Positions 39,715 through 50,481 of a stretch of DNA of 64,000 nt are shown here, one piece after another. The DNA is from Symbiodinium natans (lineage: Eukaryota; Sar; Dinophyceae; Suessiales; Symbiodiniaceae). The position numbers were made by a program, and so were the translations under genes. The stretch is from the NCBI GenBank assembly GCA_905221605.1, contig CAJNDS010002185.1:540318-604317 (forward strand). The letters run 5' to 3'. Under the pieces are notes generated by a model. That model was not told the origin of the DNA and ran no database searches. It saw only the letters and a program-made list of their open reading frames with translations. The number at the start of each line of letters is the position of its first letter. The stretch's first letter is position 1.

Positions 39715-41340
39715 GTGGAGAAGCAGGTCATCCCTGGCTGCGAACTGGTTGGCCGGATCAAGTCGTACAACGCCGAATCACGGGCTGCCATTCAGAAATC
39801 CAAGTAGCACTTGGGGCTCAGGGCTTGGGGTTCTGGGCAGAGGGGTTTAGGACCCAAAAAGGGGAGGGCGCGGGGCTTCTGCTAAAACACGGGTTCCACT
39901 TAGGGGTCTCGGAAAGGAAGAAGACCCCCCCGCCCCCCCACTGCGAAAGAAGGGACATGAAGGACACCCGCTCATTGAGCATGGGGTTTTGGAGCTTAGG
40001 GTTTATGCCTGAACCCCAAGCCCTAAACCCAAAACCCTATAAGGTTTAGGCCTGCGAGCCATAAACCCTGGAGCGGCCTCGATAGCTCTGAGGTAGATTG
40101 TATATCCAGATGCTGGAGTGGACATCCTTGGCATAGGTAAAAATGCTTTTTGGGCCTACGCCACTACAGCCAAAGCCCACAGACGGCATCAACCAAGCCA
40201 TGAAGCCACCCCAAGGCGCAGTGATCGCCTATGAATCGCGCAACCCTTAAACCCTGGAGCCCTTGAAGCCCTTAACTCCTTTAAGTGCCCTGAAGCACAA
40301 ATGCCAGAAGCCAAACCCTAAACCCTAAGCACAAAACCCTCAATCTTAAAGCTCAGACCTTGAAGCGTTAAACCCCCGATCCGAAGCCTAAAGCCCGAAG
40401 CCCTAAACGAGGAGAAGAACTTTGGCTTCATCAGCACCGGCCCAAGTGCGAGGATGAGTTCAGGGCCAGCAGCCCCAAACCCTAAGCCCTAAACCCTGAA
40501 CCCGAAACCCTAAACCCTAAACCCTAAACCCGAAACCCTAAACCCGAAACCCTAAACCCGAAACCCGAAACCCGAAACCTATTTGTGCAACTTGGGGGCA
40601 GAACCTATTTTCACCAGCTCCTGGCGAGGCTCCAGGCCCTTGGGGCCCAAGGCTGGCCAAGGTTTAGGGTTTAGGGTTTAGGGTTTTGGGTTTAGGGTTC
40701 AGGCTTTAGGGTTTGAAGAGTTAAAGCTTCTGAGGCGTTGATGGCCAACACAACGACGTGCAGCTCGGATGAGACACCCCCCCCCCCCCGGCCCCCCCCA
40801 AACGGGCCAAAGTCCCCATAAAGTGCGTGCACACCCAGACATGCATAGGGCTTGTAAGGTTTAGGGGTTTAGGGTCTTTTTACGGGTTTTAGGGTTTTTG
40901 GGGTTTAGGGTTTTTAGGTTTTTGGGCTTTTTGGGTTTAGGGTCTTTTCGGGTTTAGTGCTGTGCGAACTGCATTCTAAACCCTTCCTAAACCCCTCAAC
41001 CGCCTTCAGCCCGTGCTCAACCTTGAGCCCCAGGTACTTCCAGATCTGGGACCTCACAGAGGGCGACGCTCGCCTGGAAATGGGGGTTCGGGGTTTGGGG
41101 TTTGGGGTTTAGGGTCTAGGGTTTAAGGCTTAGGGTTTAGGGTTGAGGGCTGAGGGTTTAAGGTTAAGGGTTTAGGGTGTAGAGGCTATAGAGGCTAAGC
41201 CTTAAATCCTCAATCCCAAGCCTTAAACCCTGAACAAACCCTCAACCCTAAACCCTAGAACCCCTGAATCCAGAATGCCCCACCCCAGGTTAAGCAGCAG
41301 CTGGACACTGTGGGCCCTGACGGCAGCGGCATCGTGTCCG
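39715..41340 (+). CDS. Cold-shock domain 6, five exons
   Basis: Exon a (39715-39774; acceptor GGGAAG, or AGCAG at 39727) encodes VIPGCELVGRIKSYNA, with the CSD start GRIKSY. Exon b (40412-40452, after AACGAG) encodes EKNFGFISTGPSA plus two bases. Exon c (40602-40661, after GGGGCAG) completes Arg and encodes TYFHQLLARLQALGAQGWP plus two bases; its donor is GTTTAGGG. Exon d (41034-41085, after CCCCAG) completes Arg and encodes YFQIWDLTEGDARLEMG. Exon e (from 41289, after CCCCAG) encodes VKQQLDTVGPDGSGIVS. Phases 2, 2 and 0 match at successive joins. Donors of exons a and b would be GA, known in dinoflagellates but weak evidence alone. Confidence 0.62.
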
Positions 41341-41499
41341 GCGTCGCGGGGCTCACATCCCCACATCCCCCAGCTTTCCTGAACCCCCAGTTCGCCCTCC
41401 CTGTGGGTTTCGGGTTTAGGGTTTCGGGTTGCAACCCTGGAGCTCCCCCTCCTGAAGACCCTAAGACCCCCTCAACCCCTAAACCCGCCTAAACCCCAA

Positions 41500-41897
41500 C
41501 GGGTTTAGTTACAGGGATGGTTTTCGTCTCGGTATTTACAGGGTCGGCTTCGTTCACGTCTAAGGTGAGGCAAGGTTTGGGAGGCTGGTTTCTCTGCACT
41601 TCACGTAAACTACTCCACGAGCAAGAGGTAAACAACTGTCCGCGTTAGGGCGTTTTCGTCAACTTCACGTCTGCAAGGAACAGGTACCAAAGCATGCTTC
41701 TAGAAGACACAGCAGTGAATAATCATAGGAAGATCCCACGCACGTGTCCAGGCAAGGCAGGTGGAGGCGACGTGGCCCAAGGAACAGCCACCTTCAAAGA
41801 GACGGTCTGTGACAGATGTCTGCGCTTCGCGTAGACTACTCCCCGAGCAAGATCAAAAAACTGTCCGATCATTGGTCGCCGACGTAGTTACCCACCC

Positions 41898-41928
<31 letters not shown>

Positions 41929-42210
41929 AAGGCGAATTGCGATTTCACGTTTGCGAAGGATCACACGCCAACACACAAGTTCTAGAAGACACAGCAGTGC
42001 AAAATCATGGAGTAGCCCATGCAGGCCACGTTTCCAGGCAAGGCAGACAGGACGAACACGCGGTGGCGGCGTAGCGTGTTTTCGTCGATTTCATGTCTGT
42101 GAAGGAACCGAGACCAAACCAAGATTCTGGAAGACAGAGCAGCAAAAAATCATGGAGAACCCACGCAGGCCACGCTTCCAGGGCAGGTGGAGGCAACTTG
42201 CGTGAGGCGA
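41500..42210 (+). repeat. Diverged tandem repeat of ~110-280 bp
   Basis: Three copies of TTCA(C/T)GT(C/T)TG(C/T)(A/G)AAGGA...TTCT(A/G)GAAGACA(C/G)AGCAG...AATCAT(G)GA...CCA(C/T)GCA(G)G...TTCCAGG start near 41662, 41945 and 42090. A second word, ACTACTCC(A/C)CGAGCAAGA...AACTGTCCG, occurs at about 41609 and 41835. A C24A12 homopolymer junction interrupts at 41895-41930. Confidence 0.75.
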
Positions 42211-42261
42211 GTTGGGCCCTTGAAACCCTTCAAATTGCGTCCCTGTAACTGAACTGCCTGC

Positions 42262-42555
42262 TAAACCCTAAACCCTAAACCCTAAACCCTAAACCCTAAA
42301 CCCTAAATCCTAAGCCCTAAACCCTAAACCCTCAACCCTCAACCCTCAACCCTCAACCCCAAACCCTAAACCCTAAACCCTAAACCCTAAACCTCAACCC
42401 TCAACCCTCGACCCTCGACCCTCGACCCTCGACCCTCGACCCTCGACCCTCGACCCTCGACCCTAGACCCTAGGCCCTAGACCCTAGACCCTAGACCCTA
42501 GACCCTAGACCCTAGACCCTAGACCCTAAACCCTAAACCCTAAACCCTAAACCCT
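42262..42555. repeat. Block-structured variant heptamer array
   Basis: Successive pure blocks: CCCTAAA, CCCTCAA, CCCTAAA, CCCTCGA (about ten copies, 42405-42465), CCCTAGA (about nine, 42470-42530), CCCTAAA. Each variant is confined to its own block. Confidence 0.95.
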
Positions 42556-43019
42556 TAACCCCAATCCGATTAAAGCTTTGGGCCGCAGAACAAGAGCTTG
42601 AACACCCCAGCATCGCAAGACTTGCTCAAGCGGTTTCGCGTCTAGGGAGTTTAGGGTTTGACGTTCCAGGGTTGAAGGTTTAGGGCTTCAAAACCCTAAA
42701 ACCTATTTCATACCAAGGCGCTGGCCCACTTCTTTCTTCAGCTGATGCCAGGCCCCCCTGCGGTAGACTAGAGGTTTCGGACGCTGCATCATGAGCTGTG
42801 ACCCCGTACCCTACAACCCCAAAACCCGAAAAAATCCGGAAAGCCCGGAAATCCGAAAACCCCAAAGCCCTAAAGCCCTTCCTTAACCTAAAGCCCTAAA
42901 CTCAGGGGTCGCGGAACCCCCCGGCACAAGCGTATGAAAAGTGTCGTAGAGGCAGATCACTTGCCATGTAGCAGACCACTGTCGCGCTGCCACTGGGGTA
43001 GCTCGATTAGTACTGGACC

Positions 43020-43275
43020 CTGTGCTTACCAATTCTCAACGAAATCATATTCCTGAAACGTATACGTTCATGATGTACGCGTTAAACCATATTCCGAAAC
43101 CATCTATGCGTAGCCGTTCACATGATTTCGTGCATATGGTTTAACGACTTTGTTTTTGACGATATTGGTCTACTGGATATCTTTGAAATTGTGAATAAAG
43201 GTTGGCGAATGTGGTTCCGTAAGTATAGTTTAACGTATGCAGTTTAGCGTATGCGGCTCAGCATATACGGATTTA
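43020..43275. repeat. AT-rich palindromic element
   Basis: CGTTAAACCATA (43080-43091) and TATGGTTTAACG (43135-43146) are perfect inverted repeats, nested inside CGAAATCAT/ATGATTTCG (about 43040 and 43121). A TTTA(A/G)CGTATGC(G/A) word is repeated near 43230-43255. MITE-like; ends not determined. Confidence 0.55.
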
Positions 43276-43343
43276 GGGCCAAACCTGTTGGGGTATATGT
43301 GTCAGTGTTCGATTTGCTGAAACACCTGGTATGTGTGTCAGTT

Positions 43344-43600
43344 TGTGACAGCAATCAAGGACTTCCGCTTCTCGCTGCGCAGAAAGAGGTTCAAGCAAGC
43401 TGCAGCACAATGGTAAAGCAGCTTCTCTCCCTTTCGTCCGAACGTGCTCAACCTTGTGACAGCAAAAAGTTCCTTGTCATGCCCAACCAACAAAGAGGTC
43501 TTCACAAGCTGTAGCTTCACAGTTTCGACATAAGACGGTAAAAGGGCTTATCTCCTTTCGTCCGCCCAACAAATCTTGTCAGTTTTGGAAGTAATCGGGT
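43344..43600 (+). repeat. Two diverged ~115-bp tandem copies
   Basis: TTGTGACAGCAA...AGAGGT(T/C)...CAAGCTG(C/T)AGC...GGTAAA(G/A)...CTCC(C)TTTCGTCCG appears at 43344 and again at 43454. The surrounding 43.6-43.9 kb is unique AT-richer DNA without a convincing frame. Confidence 0.65.
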
Positions 43601-44449
43601 GGAAGGAACGTGTTCAGACTACTGGAAGGTGAAAGTTCAATCTACTTGAGCAAGAGTTCAGCATGAAGTAATCCAAACGATGTCAACTGTAGGGGCTGTC
43701 TCAAGCGGAGCAGCCGCTGGGGCACGCGCAGCCGACGCGAATAGGACCCCGAAGTTTGACAGATGCGAGGCTTGCAAAGACCCCATTTCCCCATGCAGAC
43801 TACCTGGTTTGGTCTAATCATATGCAGTTGAAGGAAGAAACAAGAAAGAGAGGTGAAGCATAAGGGAAACATCAAAGCAGATAGTTTCAACTAAGCCCTA
43901 AAAGGCGGAGCTAGTTACGGATGGGAGCGCCCACCTCTTATGGACATGGGTGGGCACAGAAGAAATGACGCTGCTGATGCAGAGACCTCATGTAAGAGCT
44001 CCCCGGCCACAGAATTGTTCGCAGTCCGTTTCGAGACACCCCTACCCTACCCCTAACCCTACAACGTCAAGCCTTAAACCTGAACCCTGAAGGCTTATAG
44101 GCCCCAAACACGAAACCGCAAAGACAGGCAGGACATGATCTAAACTTGCGGGATTTATGTGACTCACGGTTCGGGTTCAGGGTTCAATTCCTGTAGGGCT
44201 CCAAGCCCCTCACCCCTACCTTAAGAATCCCAAACCTATATTTTTGTAAGTGGCTATCAGAATACCCTTTGTAGGATTCTTACATTAACCTACAAAAAAG
44301 GTAGGTTTGGGGTTGTTAAGGGAAATCCTAAACGAATCCTAAACCCCAAGCCCTAAACCCCTAAAACCAGGCGGCGGCCGGCTTCGGGCGCGCGACGTCT
44401 CCACGTCGCCTGGCGCCGCCGCCTGCCTGCTCATTTTTTCGGGGTTTCG

Positions 44450-44575
44450 GGGTGTAGGGGTGCAGGGGTTTCGGGGTGTAGGGGTGTAGGGGCGTAGGGG
44501 TGTAGGGGAGTAGGGGTGCAGGGGTGTAGGGGTGGAGGGGTGTAGGGGTGTAGGGGTGTAGGGGTGTAAGGGGGG
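44450..44575. repeat. (TGTAGGGG)n octamer minisatellite
   Basis: About 15 copies of GGGGTGTA with GGGGTGCA, GGGGCGTA and GGGGTGGA variants. The minus-strand Thr/Pro/Leu/His frames across it are artefacts. Confidence 0.9.
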
Positions 44576-44710
44576 TTGGGTTGTATGTAATGTTGACAGG
44601 GACTGGAGTGCATGTCCTTCCGAGCTGCTTGCTTGTTGACGTCCCGTAGCCCCAAGATCCATAAACCCTGCCCTCACCGCAAGCCAGCCCAGCGATCCCA
44701 AAGTCCTTTA

Positions 44711-44821
44711 CTAGGACCGGGAGTAGGCCCTTTTGTCCTTTCTTTCGGGTTGGGGTTCCCTTATACTCCCCTTAAAATCCAAAAGGGTACTCTTCTTATT
44801 CCCAGGCTACTCCCGGGTCTA
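44711..44821 (+). mobile_element. MITE, family B, copy 3 with terminal inverted repeats
   Basis: Starts CTAGGACCGGGAGTAGGCCC and ends GGCTACTCCCGGGTCTAG, which are inverted copies with three single-base gaps. Flanking TTTA on both sides may be a target duplication. Related copies at 7751 (partial) and 21993. Confidence 0.75.
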
Positions 44822-45327
44822 GTTTAGCAGGCTCAGAACAGGAGGCTGCCTTCGGAATTCACACCTTATGCTTCAGGGCGCAGGGTTAGCGTACCCTGAA
44901 CCCTAAGCCCCAAGCCCGAAGCCCAAGCCCCCAGCCCTAAGCCCTAATCATATGAATAAATCGGAATGGCAACTGCAATTGCAGTTATTTTCATGATCAT
45001 GACATAAAAGCACGATGAGGGGGTTATTTCGGAAGACTTAGGGTTATTGAGGTTATCTGTGTTTTAATTATTCGGGTTTAGGGTTTAGGGCCTTAGGGTT
45101 TTGGGTTTAGGGCTTGGGAGATTCCCCGTGAGCTGCCTCAGCTCCGCACGCAAGAGGTCATGAGTGACGCCGCCGCTGCCGCCTTGGCCAAAGTTGCAGA
45201 CTTTTGTTTGCTGTGTGTTTAGGGTTTAGGGTTAAGGGTACTCTATACCCTATACTAGGGTTAAGGTGACTCTAGGTTTTGAAGCAGGCTCGCAGCCTGT
45301 TGGTGCTGGCAGGATTTAGGTGCGCCC

Positions 45328-45420
45328 ATGGCCCTCTCCGCACAGAAACCTGCCCAGGTGGACGCCGCGGTCCAGAAAGCGGCGCAGGTGGCGCACGAGG
45401 CTGGTACACCCGCGTCTGTC
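45328..45420 (+). CDS. Candidate Ala/Gln-rich linker exon
   Basis: After GATTTAG, the frame MALSAQKPAQVDAAVQKAAQ continues as an Ala/Gln/Val-rich amphipathic segment until about VAHEAG. A similar Ala-rich piece (MSDAAAAALAKVA) lies at 45161. Both sit upstream of CSD7 and resemble linkers. No family assignment. Confidence 0.35.
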
Positions 45421-46232
45421 CGTCGGTTTAAGGTTGAGGGCTCTGAGGCGTTTAAGGGTTTGGGGGGGGTAGGGTCGAAGGGCTCAAGGGCTCAAGGGCT
45501 TTTTAGGGTATCGTGCTTAGCGGTTGAGGATTCGGAGTTCACAGGGTCTGGTTGTCCAAGCTCCTTCTCGATGTTCGTGCAGCTTCGTAGTGTGAATGTG
45601 GAAGGTACTCTAGGCAGGCTCTTGGGACATTTTTTCAATATCTCCCTTGTTGGGTTGAAGAGGGTTGGGTACCTTTAGGCAGGATTAAAATTCAGGGGGT
45701 TTTAAGGGCCATCCTGAAGGGCTGAACAGTAGACGCAGTAGAGTGCGTAATGCTTTCGATGGGTCAGGAACATCTTCCGGCAGCTCTCAGTGACCGCCAG
45801 GTAAAGTAGCTGTGCGGTTTAGGGCTCGACACAGCTTTTGTTGTCTATGCCCACGATCTTTCGCGATGCACCATTACCAGCACACCCCCACTCACAAGGC
45901 ACATGGGATAGTTCTTGTAAATGGCCACGGTCCCGCGTGCCTCCGCGTCCGGTGAGTGTTTCCGGATCTGCGTCCGAAGCTTCTGCGCGACCGCTTGCAT
46001 CAACCTGATGAACCCTATGAAGGCCTGCAACAGCCCTGTACAACATCCCCAAAAAACACCCCCCAAAGACCTCTCCAGCCCCCAAAGCCCCAAGCCCCAA
46101 GCCCTAAACTCTAAACCCTAAACCCTAAACCCCAAACCCTAAACCCTAAACCCTAGCCCTAAACCCTAAACCCTAGCCCTAGACCCTAAGAAGCCGCAAA
46201 AGAGCCCTTTTACCCCCCCCTTAGTGCGCCAG

Positions 46233-47808
46233 GCCATCATCCCGGGAACGGGGAGCCTGCTCTACGATGGCGCGGAGGTCAGCGGTACCATCCGTACCTT
46301 CAACAAGGCCCTTGAGGGTTTAGGGTTTAGGGTTTAGGGTTTAGGGTTTAGGGTTTAGGGCTTAGGGCTTAGGGCTTGGGGTTTAGGGTCCTGGGGTTTA
46401 GAGTTTAGGGCGTAGGCCGGAGCTTTCCTTGTTTTGGGGCTTACCCTGGATCCTTGATGGTAATTCCTTTCCAAGAGAACTAGAAGGGCTTGCTGGGGTT
46501 TATGCACTGAGGGTTCACTTAGGTACTGAGAAGGCAACCCTAAACCCTACGACCTAAACCCGGTACTGTAAATTCGCTTGAGACCCAAAAGGTTCAACCT
46601 CTTTGTCCCGTTGTGCGGCCGGCCCCGGCCACCCGCCCACCCTGCCATCGTTTTGAAGGCGACCAAATTCAGGCTTCGGAAGCGGGCCTAACCTTGCAAC
46701 CCTTCCGCCCGAATGGAGCCCTGAACTCCGAGCCCAAAACCCTAAACCCTAGACCCTAAACGCATGAATCCCTCAAACTGTGGGAGCCTCAGAGGATTCA
46801 GACCGCGACGCCCAAGAGCCCCCCTGAGCTCGAACGCCCTGAATGCAACCCCGAGCCCGATAAAACCATTGGGGGTTTAGGGGTTTAGGGGTTTAGGGGT
46901 TTAGGGGTCCTGGGGTAAGGGTCGTTTAGGGTCGTTTAGGGTTCAGGGTCGTTTAGGCTCGTTTAGGGTCGTTTAGGGTGGTTTAGGGTCGTTTAGGGTC
47001 GTTTAGGGTCGTTTAGGGTCGTTTAGGGTCGTTTAGGGTCGTTGGTTTTAGAGGTTAGGGGTTTTGTAGGGTTGAGGGGTGTTAGGGGTTTCGGGGGCTT
47101 GGGCCGTATAGGGGTTTAGCGGATAGGGTTTCTGTAGGGTTTGGGGGGTCTTTGGGGTGAGGTTTGAAAAAGGGGTTCAGGGTTTCGAGAATTTAGGGGT
47201 TTAGGGCCCCGAAACCCTAAACCCTAAACCCTTATTCTGGAAGGATCGGGGCTATGGTTTCGTGAACGTGGACTGCGATGAGACGGATCTCTACTTCCAC
47301 ATCAAGGCGCACTGCATCGTTGGAGTGTGTAACCTGGGATGTTCTTCTTTGGGTTTAGGGTTTAGGGTTTAGGGATACCAACAGTCCTCATAGGGATTAT
47401 AGTAGGGGCTATGGTCATCCCCATTAAGGACTGTTAGTAGAAGGGGGAGTATCCCAACGTATAACCTGCACCCTAATCCCGAAGCACCACCAATCAAGGT
47501 GGCTTTCTTCTTGATGTCGGTATGGTGTGACGCCCCATGACGCCCCAAAGCCCTGCGCTCTCACAAGCTCTCCTCCGAGGAAGATGGAGGGTGTCTTTCA
47601 GGTCCCACCCCAGAGCCCCAAATGCTGAACCCGAAACCCTACACCTCAAATACCCAAGGAGAACGCTAGGGCCGTTTGGACCGCCTCCCTTGCTCATCTT
47701 CAACCTCCCCTGTAGCATGTACTCTCTCTCTCTCTCGCTTGTATATGTACATGTGTTTTTCTATTCTATATATGATTCTCTTTCATTGCGTTTTATTTTT
47801 ATTATTTT

Positions 47809-47839
<31 letters not shown>

Positions 47840-50481
47840 GGGTGGGGGCTGATGGACCGCAAGGCGACGTAAGGGAGAGTCAGGGCCTTCGGGGAGTCGG
47901 GGTGTTTCCCTAAGCCAATTGGCAGCCCCAGTCCCGGAACGATTCTTTTGAGGACATGGTCCCAGACGACCAGCAAAAGGCAGCGCCCTGAGTGAGCAGA
48001 CAAGGGGCCTTGAAGGCTTCGAGGTCGTATTTCCTGGCTATGCCACCCCGAAATCCCAAACTATCAGCTGTGATTCCCCAGATGTGTCACTCCAGGCTCT
48101 AAGGCCAACTTCCTTTATCCCACACCGAAGTTCCGTAGTTTCCCTAAACCCTAAGCCTAGGCCCTATTACTCTAACTTTGCTTCTGGTCCTTCAGGGAGG
48201 TTCAGGGGGCAGCAGCCCCTTAAGGCAAGTGGGAATCAACCTTGAAATCCCCAACCCCAAGCCCCAGAACTGCTCTACACCCCCCAACCCCAAGCCCCAG
48301 AACTGCTCTACACCCCAAGCGATCCCCATGACCTCTGAAGCATGAAGCCACCAGGGAACAACCCTATGAACCCTTAAGCCCCTAACACAGCTCAAAACCC
48401 GCGGACGTTCCCACCCCCGGAACGTATCTGCGGACCCACCGCAAGCGGCTAAACCCTAAGACCTAAACCGTAAACCTAAACCCTAAACCCTAAACCCTAA
48501 ACCCTAAACCCTAAACCCTAAACCCTAAACCCTAAACCCTAAACCCTGAACCCTGAACCCTGAACCCTGAACCCTGAACCCTGAACCCTGAACCTTGAAC
48601 CCTGAACCCTGAACCCTGAACCCTGAACCCTGAACCCTGAACCCTGAACCCTGAACCCTGAACCCTGAACCCTGAACCCTGAACCCTGAACCCTGAACCC
48701 TAAACCCTGAACCCTAAACCCTAAACCAGAAGATGTAGCGCGGCACTTGAGAAGTTGGAAGCTGCCACATGTTTGTTCCCGCCCGAGTCTCTGGACAGTG
48801 CCACATGGGGGTTTCCGACATTCGTGGTACCATATTGGGTCCTGATTGTAAAGGAATCCTACTATTTTGGGGGTCTATTTTTTTCGTAAACCTCCACGTG
48901 GAAGGAGGTTGTTCTCAGTTCGGAAGGACCAGAGCTTCTATTCCTACGATGCTTCTGGAATATTTGCGTTCTCGACACCGTTGTTGGTGCACACTCTGCA
49001 CGGCCTCCTAAAAAAAAACTTACTGTAACTAAGACCCAAATTAAAGACCCGAAGCCCTAAACCCTAAGCCCTAAACCCTCAAACCCTAAACCCTAAACCC
49101 TGAACCCTAAACCCTAAACCCCTAAACCCTAAACCCTAAACCCTTGAGAAGAGGTCGCCCATGGCTTCAACCTGGTTGGCCAGCGCGCCGCTTGGGCCAT
49201 GAAGAGGGCCAGAGGGCATCTCCTTTGAGGATTAGGGTTTAGGGTTGAGGGGTTTAGGGGTTTAGGGGTTTAGGGGTTTAGGGGTTTAGGGGTTTAGGGG
49301 TTTAGGGGTTTAGGGGTTTAGGGTTTAGGGTGTAGGGTTTTAAGGGTTTTTTGGGTTTAGGGTAGGCCTGGGCTGGGCGGTTGAGCCGGAATATCCGAGG
49401 GTGCCGGGCTTCAGTTTCTCAGGGCTAGGGTTATCAGGGTTTCAGGGCTTAGGGTACCACAAAGGCTCAGGGTTTAGGGGCCTTGAGGTTGTACCTTTTG
49501 GGGTTTCAAACCCTAAACCCTATAGGGGGCCGCTTGGCCGCTTGGCTCCAGACTATGAGAACCCCTGCGAAGTGCTTAAGGTTGGGCAGTTTTGGGGCCC
49601 AGGGCTAAGGGGTTTGGGGCTTCGATAGACCCTAAACCCTAAACCCTAAACCCTAAACCCTAAACCCTAAATCCTAAACCCCGTAGTCCCAAATATTTAG
49701 GAGGGTTGAGGTTTGAAGAGATCAAGCTGGGGAGGTCTGGTTCTGGGCAGAGATGCTCGACAACGGCATGACCGGCAGATGGAGATGTCACGACTCTTGG
49801 GCCCCAACCTGGTAAAAAGCACTTCCGGGTTTAGGGTTTAGGGTTTAGGGTTTGAGGTGCTTAGAATTTCGGCCGCTGCGTCGTGATAGTACAAACTTCC
49901 CAAACATATCCATTTTGACACATTCGGCCTCTCCACTCTGCCGCTCGGTTGGAGAATTTTGGTGTTTTGGGGGGTTGGCTTCTCTTTCACAGGGTGATGA
50001 AGGCTTCAAGAAGGACTTTGGGGCGAAGGCTTTCAAGGGTGTTAGGGTTTAGGGTTTAGGGTTTAGGGTTTAGGGTTTAGGGTTTAGGGTTTAGGGTTTA
50101 GGGTTTAGGGTTTAGGGTTTAGGGTGATGGTTTAAGGGTTCAATGGTTTCCAGGGTAGGATGGCTATAAGGTAGTTGTGGACCTGGGAGGACTGAGTCGC
50201 GCGCCAACCGAACGAAGTTCGAGTTCCGCTCTTTGGCGGGGCCCGGACCTTCAGTTTTTGAGGTCCAAGACTTCAGAAGCAGCCAAAAACAAACCTTTGG
50301 AAGGGTTTAGGGTTTCGGGAACCCTAAACCCAAAGCCCTAAACCCTGAACCCGAAACCCTAAACCCTTAACAACCACTCACAACTCCCTGAACCAAGATT
50401 TTGGCCCAGGAGGTGTCGATGACCTTCAAGCGCGGCTGGCAGGGCGACGCGCCCCCTGCGAAGCGACCAAGGAGCCCTTGA
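46233..50481 (+). CDS. Cold-shock domain 7 with C-terminal exon and stop
   Basis: Exon a (46233-46307, after GCGCCAG) carries a linker and SGTIRTFNK, the CSD start, and ends at a GC donor. Exon b (47244-47306, after CTGGAAG) encodes DRGYGFVNVDC and DETDLYFHIK, so RNP1 and RNP2 lie in one exon; donor GC. The phase-0 join is exact. The final exon (50410-50481, after TTGGCCCAG) encodes EVSMTFKRGWQGDAPPAKR, then PRSP and TGA (50479-50481), typical last strands plus a basic tail. The connecting piece, perhaps 49145-49200, is uncertain. This is the only CSD series with a plausible terminal stop. Confidence 0.65.
46866..47045. repeat. (TTTAGGGG)n and (GTTTAGGGTC)n arrays
   Basis: Four octamers, then about 12 copies of a 10-bp unit GTTTAGGGTC (46924-47042), a heptamer extended by GTC. 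Confidence 0.9.
47372..47455. mobile_element. 84-bp hairpin (MITE-like) element
   Basis: GGGATAC...AACAGTCCTCATAGGGAT at the left is inverted at the right as ATCCCCATTAAGGACTGTTA...GTATCCC. It interrupts a TTTAGGG array just downstream of CSD7 exon b. Confidence 0.65.
47805..47842. repeat. T14-G24 homopolymer junction
   Basis: Fourteen T followed by 24 G. Complementary in form to the C24A12 junction at 41895-41930. Confidence 0.95.
48191..48320. other. Small tandem duplication in intron-like DNA
   Basis: CCCCAACCCCAAGCCCCAGAACTGCTCTACACCCC occurs twice in tandem (about 48250-48315). The rest of 47460-48460 shows no exon I can support. Confidence 0.6.
48462..48728. repeat. (CCCTAAA)n then (CCCTGAA)n blocks
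   Basis: About ten CCCTAAA copies followed by about 25 copies of the variant CCCTGAA, then CCCTAAA again. Confidence 0.95.
48826..48905 (+). repeat. Dispersed repeat, family C, copy 2
   Basis: Matches 2722-2815 in CATATTGGGTCC, GGAATCCTACTATTT and TTTTTCGTAAACCTCCACGT. Confidence 0.55.
49227..49345. repeat. (TTTAGGGG)n octamer array
   Basis: About ten octamers followed by TTTAGGG heptamers. Confidence 0.95.
49982..50038 (+). CDS. Candidate exon before a TTTAGGG array
   Basis: A strong acceptor (GGCTTCTCTTTCACAG) is followed by a frame GDEGFKKDFGAKAFKG and then TTTAGGG repeats (50040-50126). Exon-sized, + strand, but without a CSD motif I can name. Confidence 0.35.

Noticed and set aside
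44165-44195. GGGTTCAATTCC, resembling a tRNA T-arm
   Set aside because: The five-base T stem does not pair properly and no D-arm, anticodon arm or acceptor partner is visible upstream.
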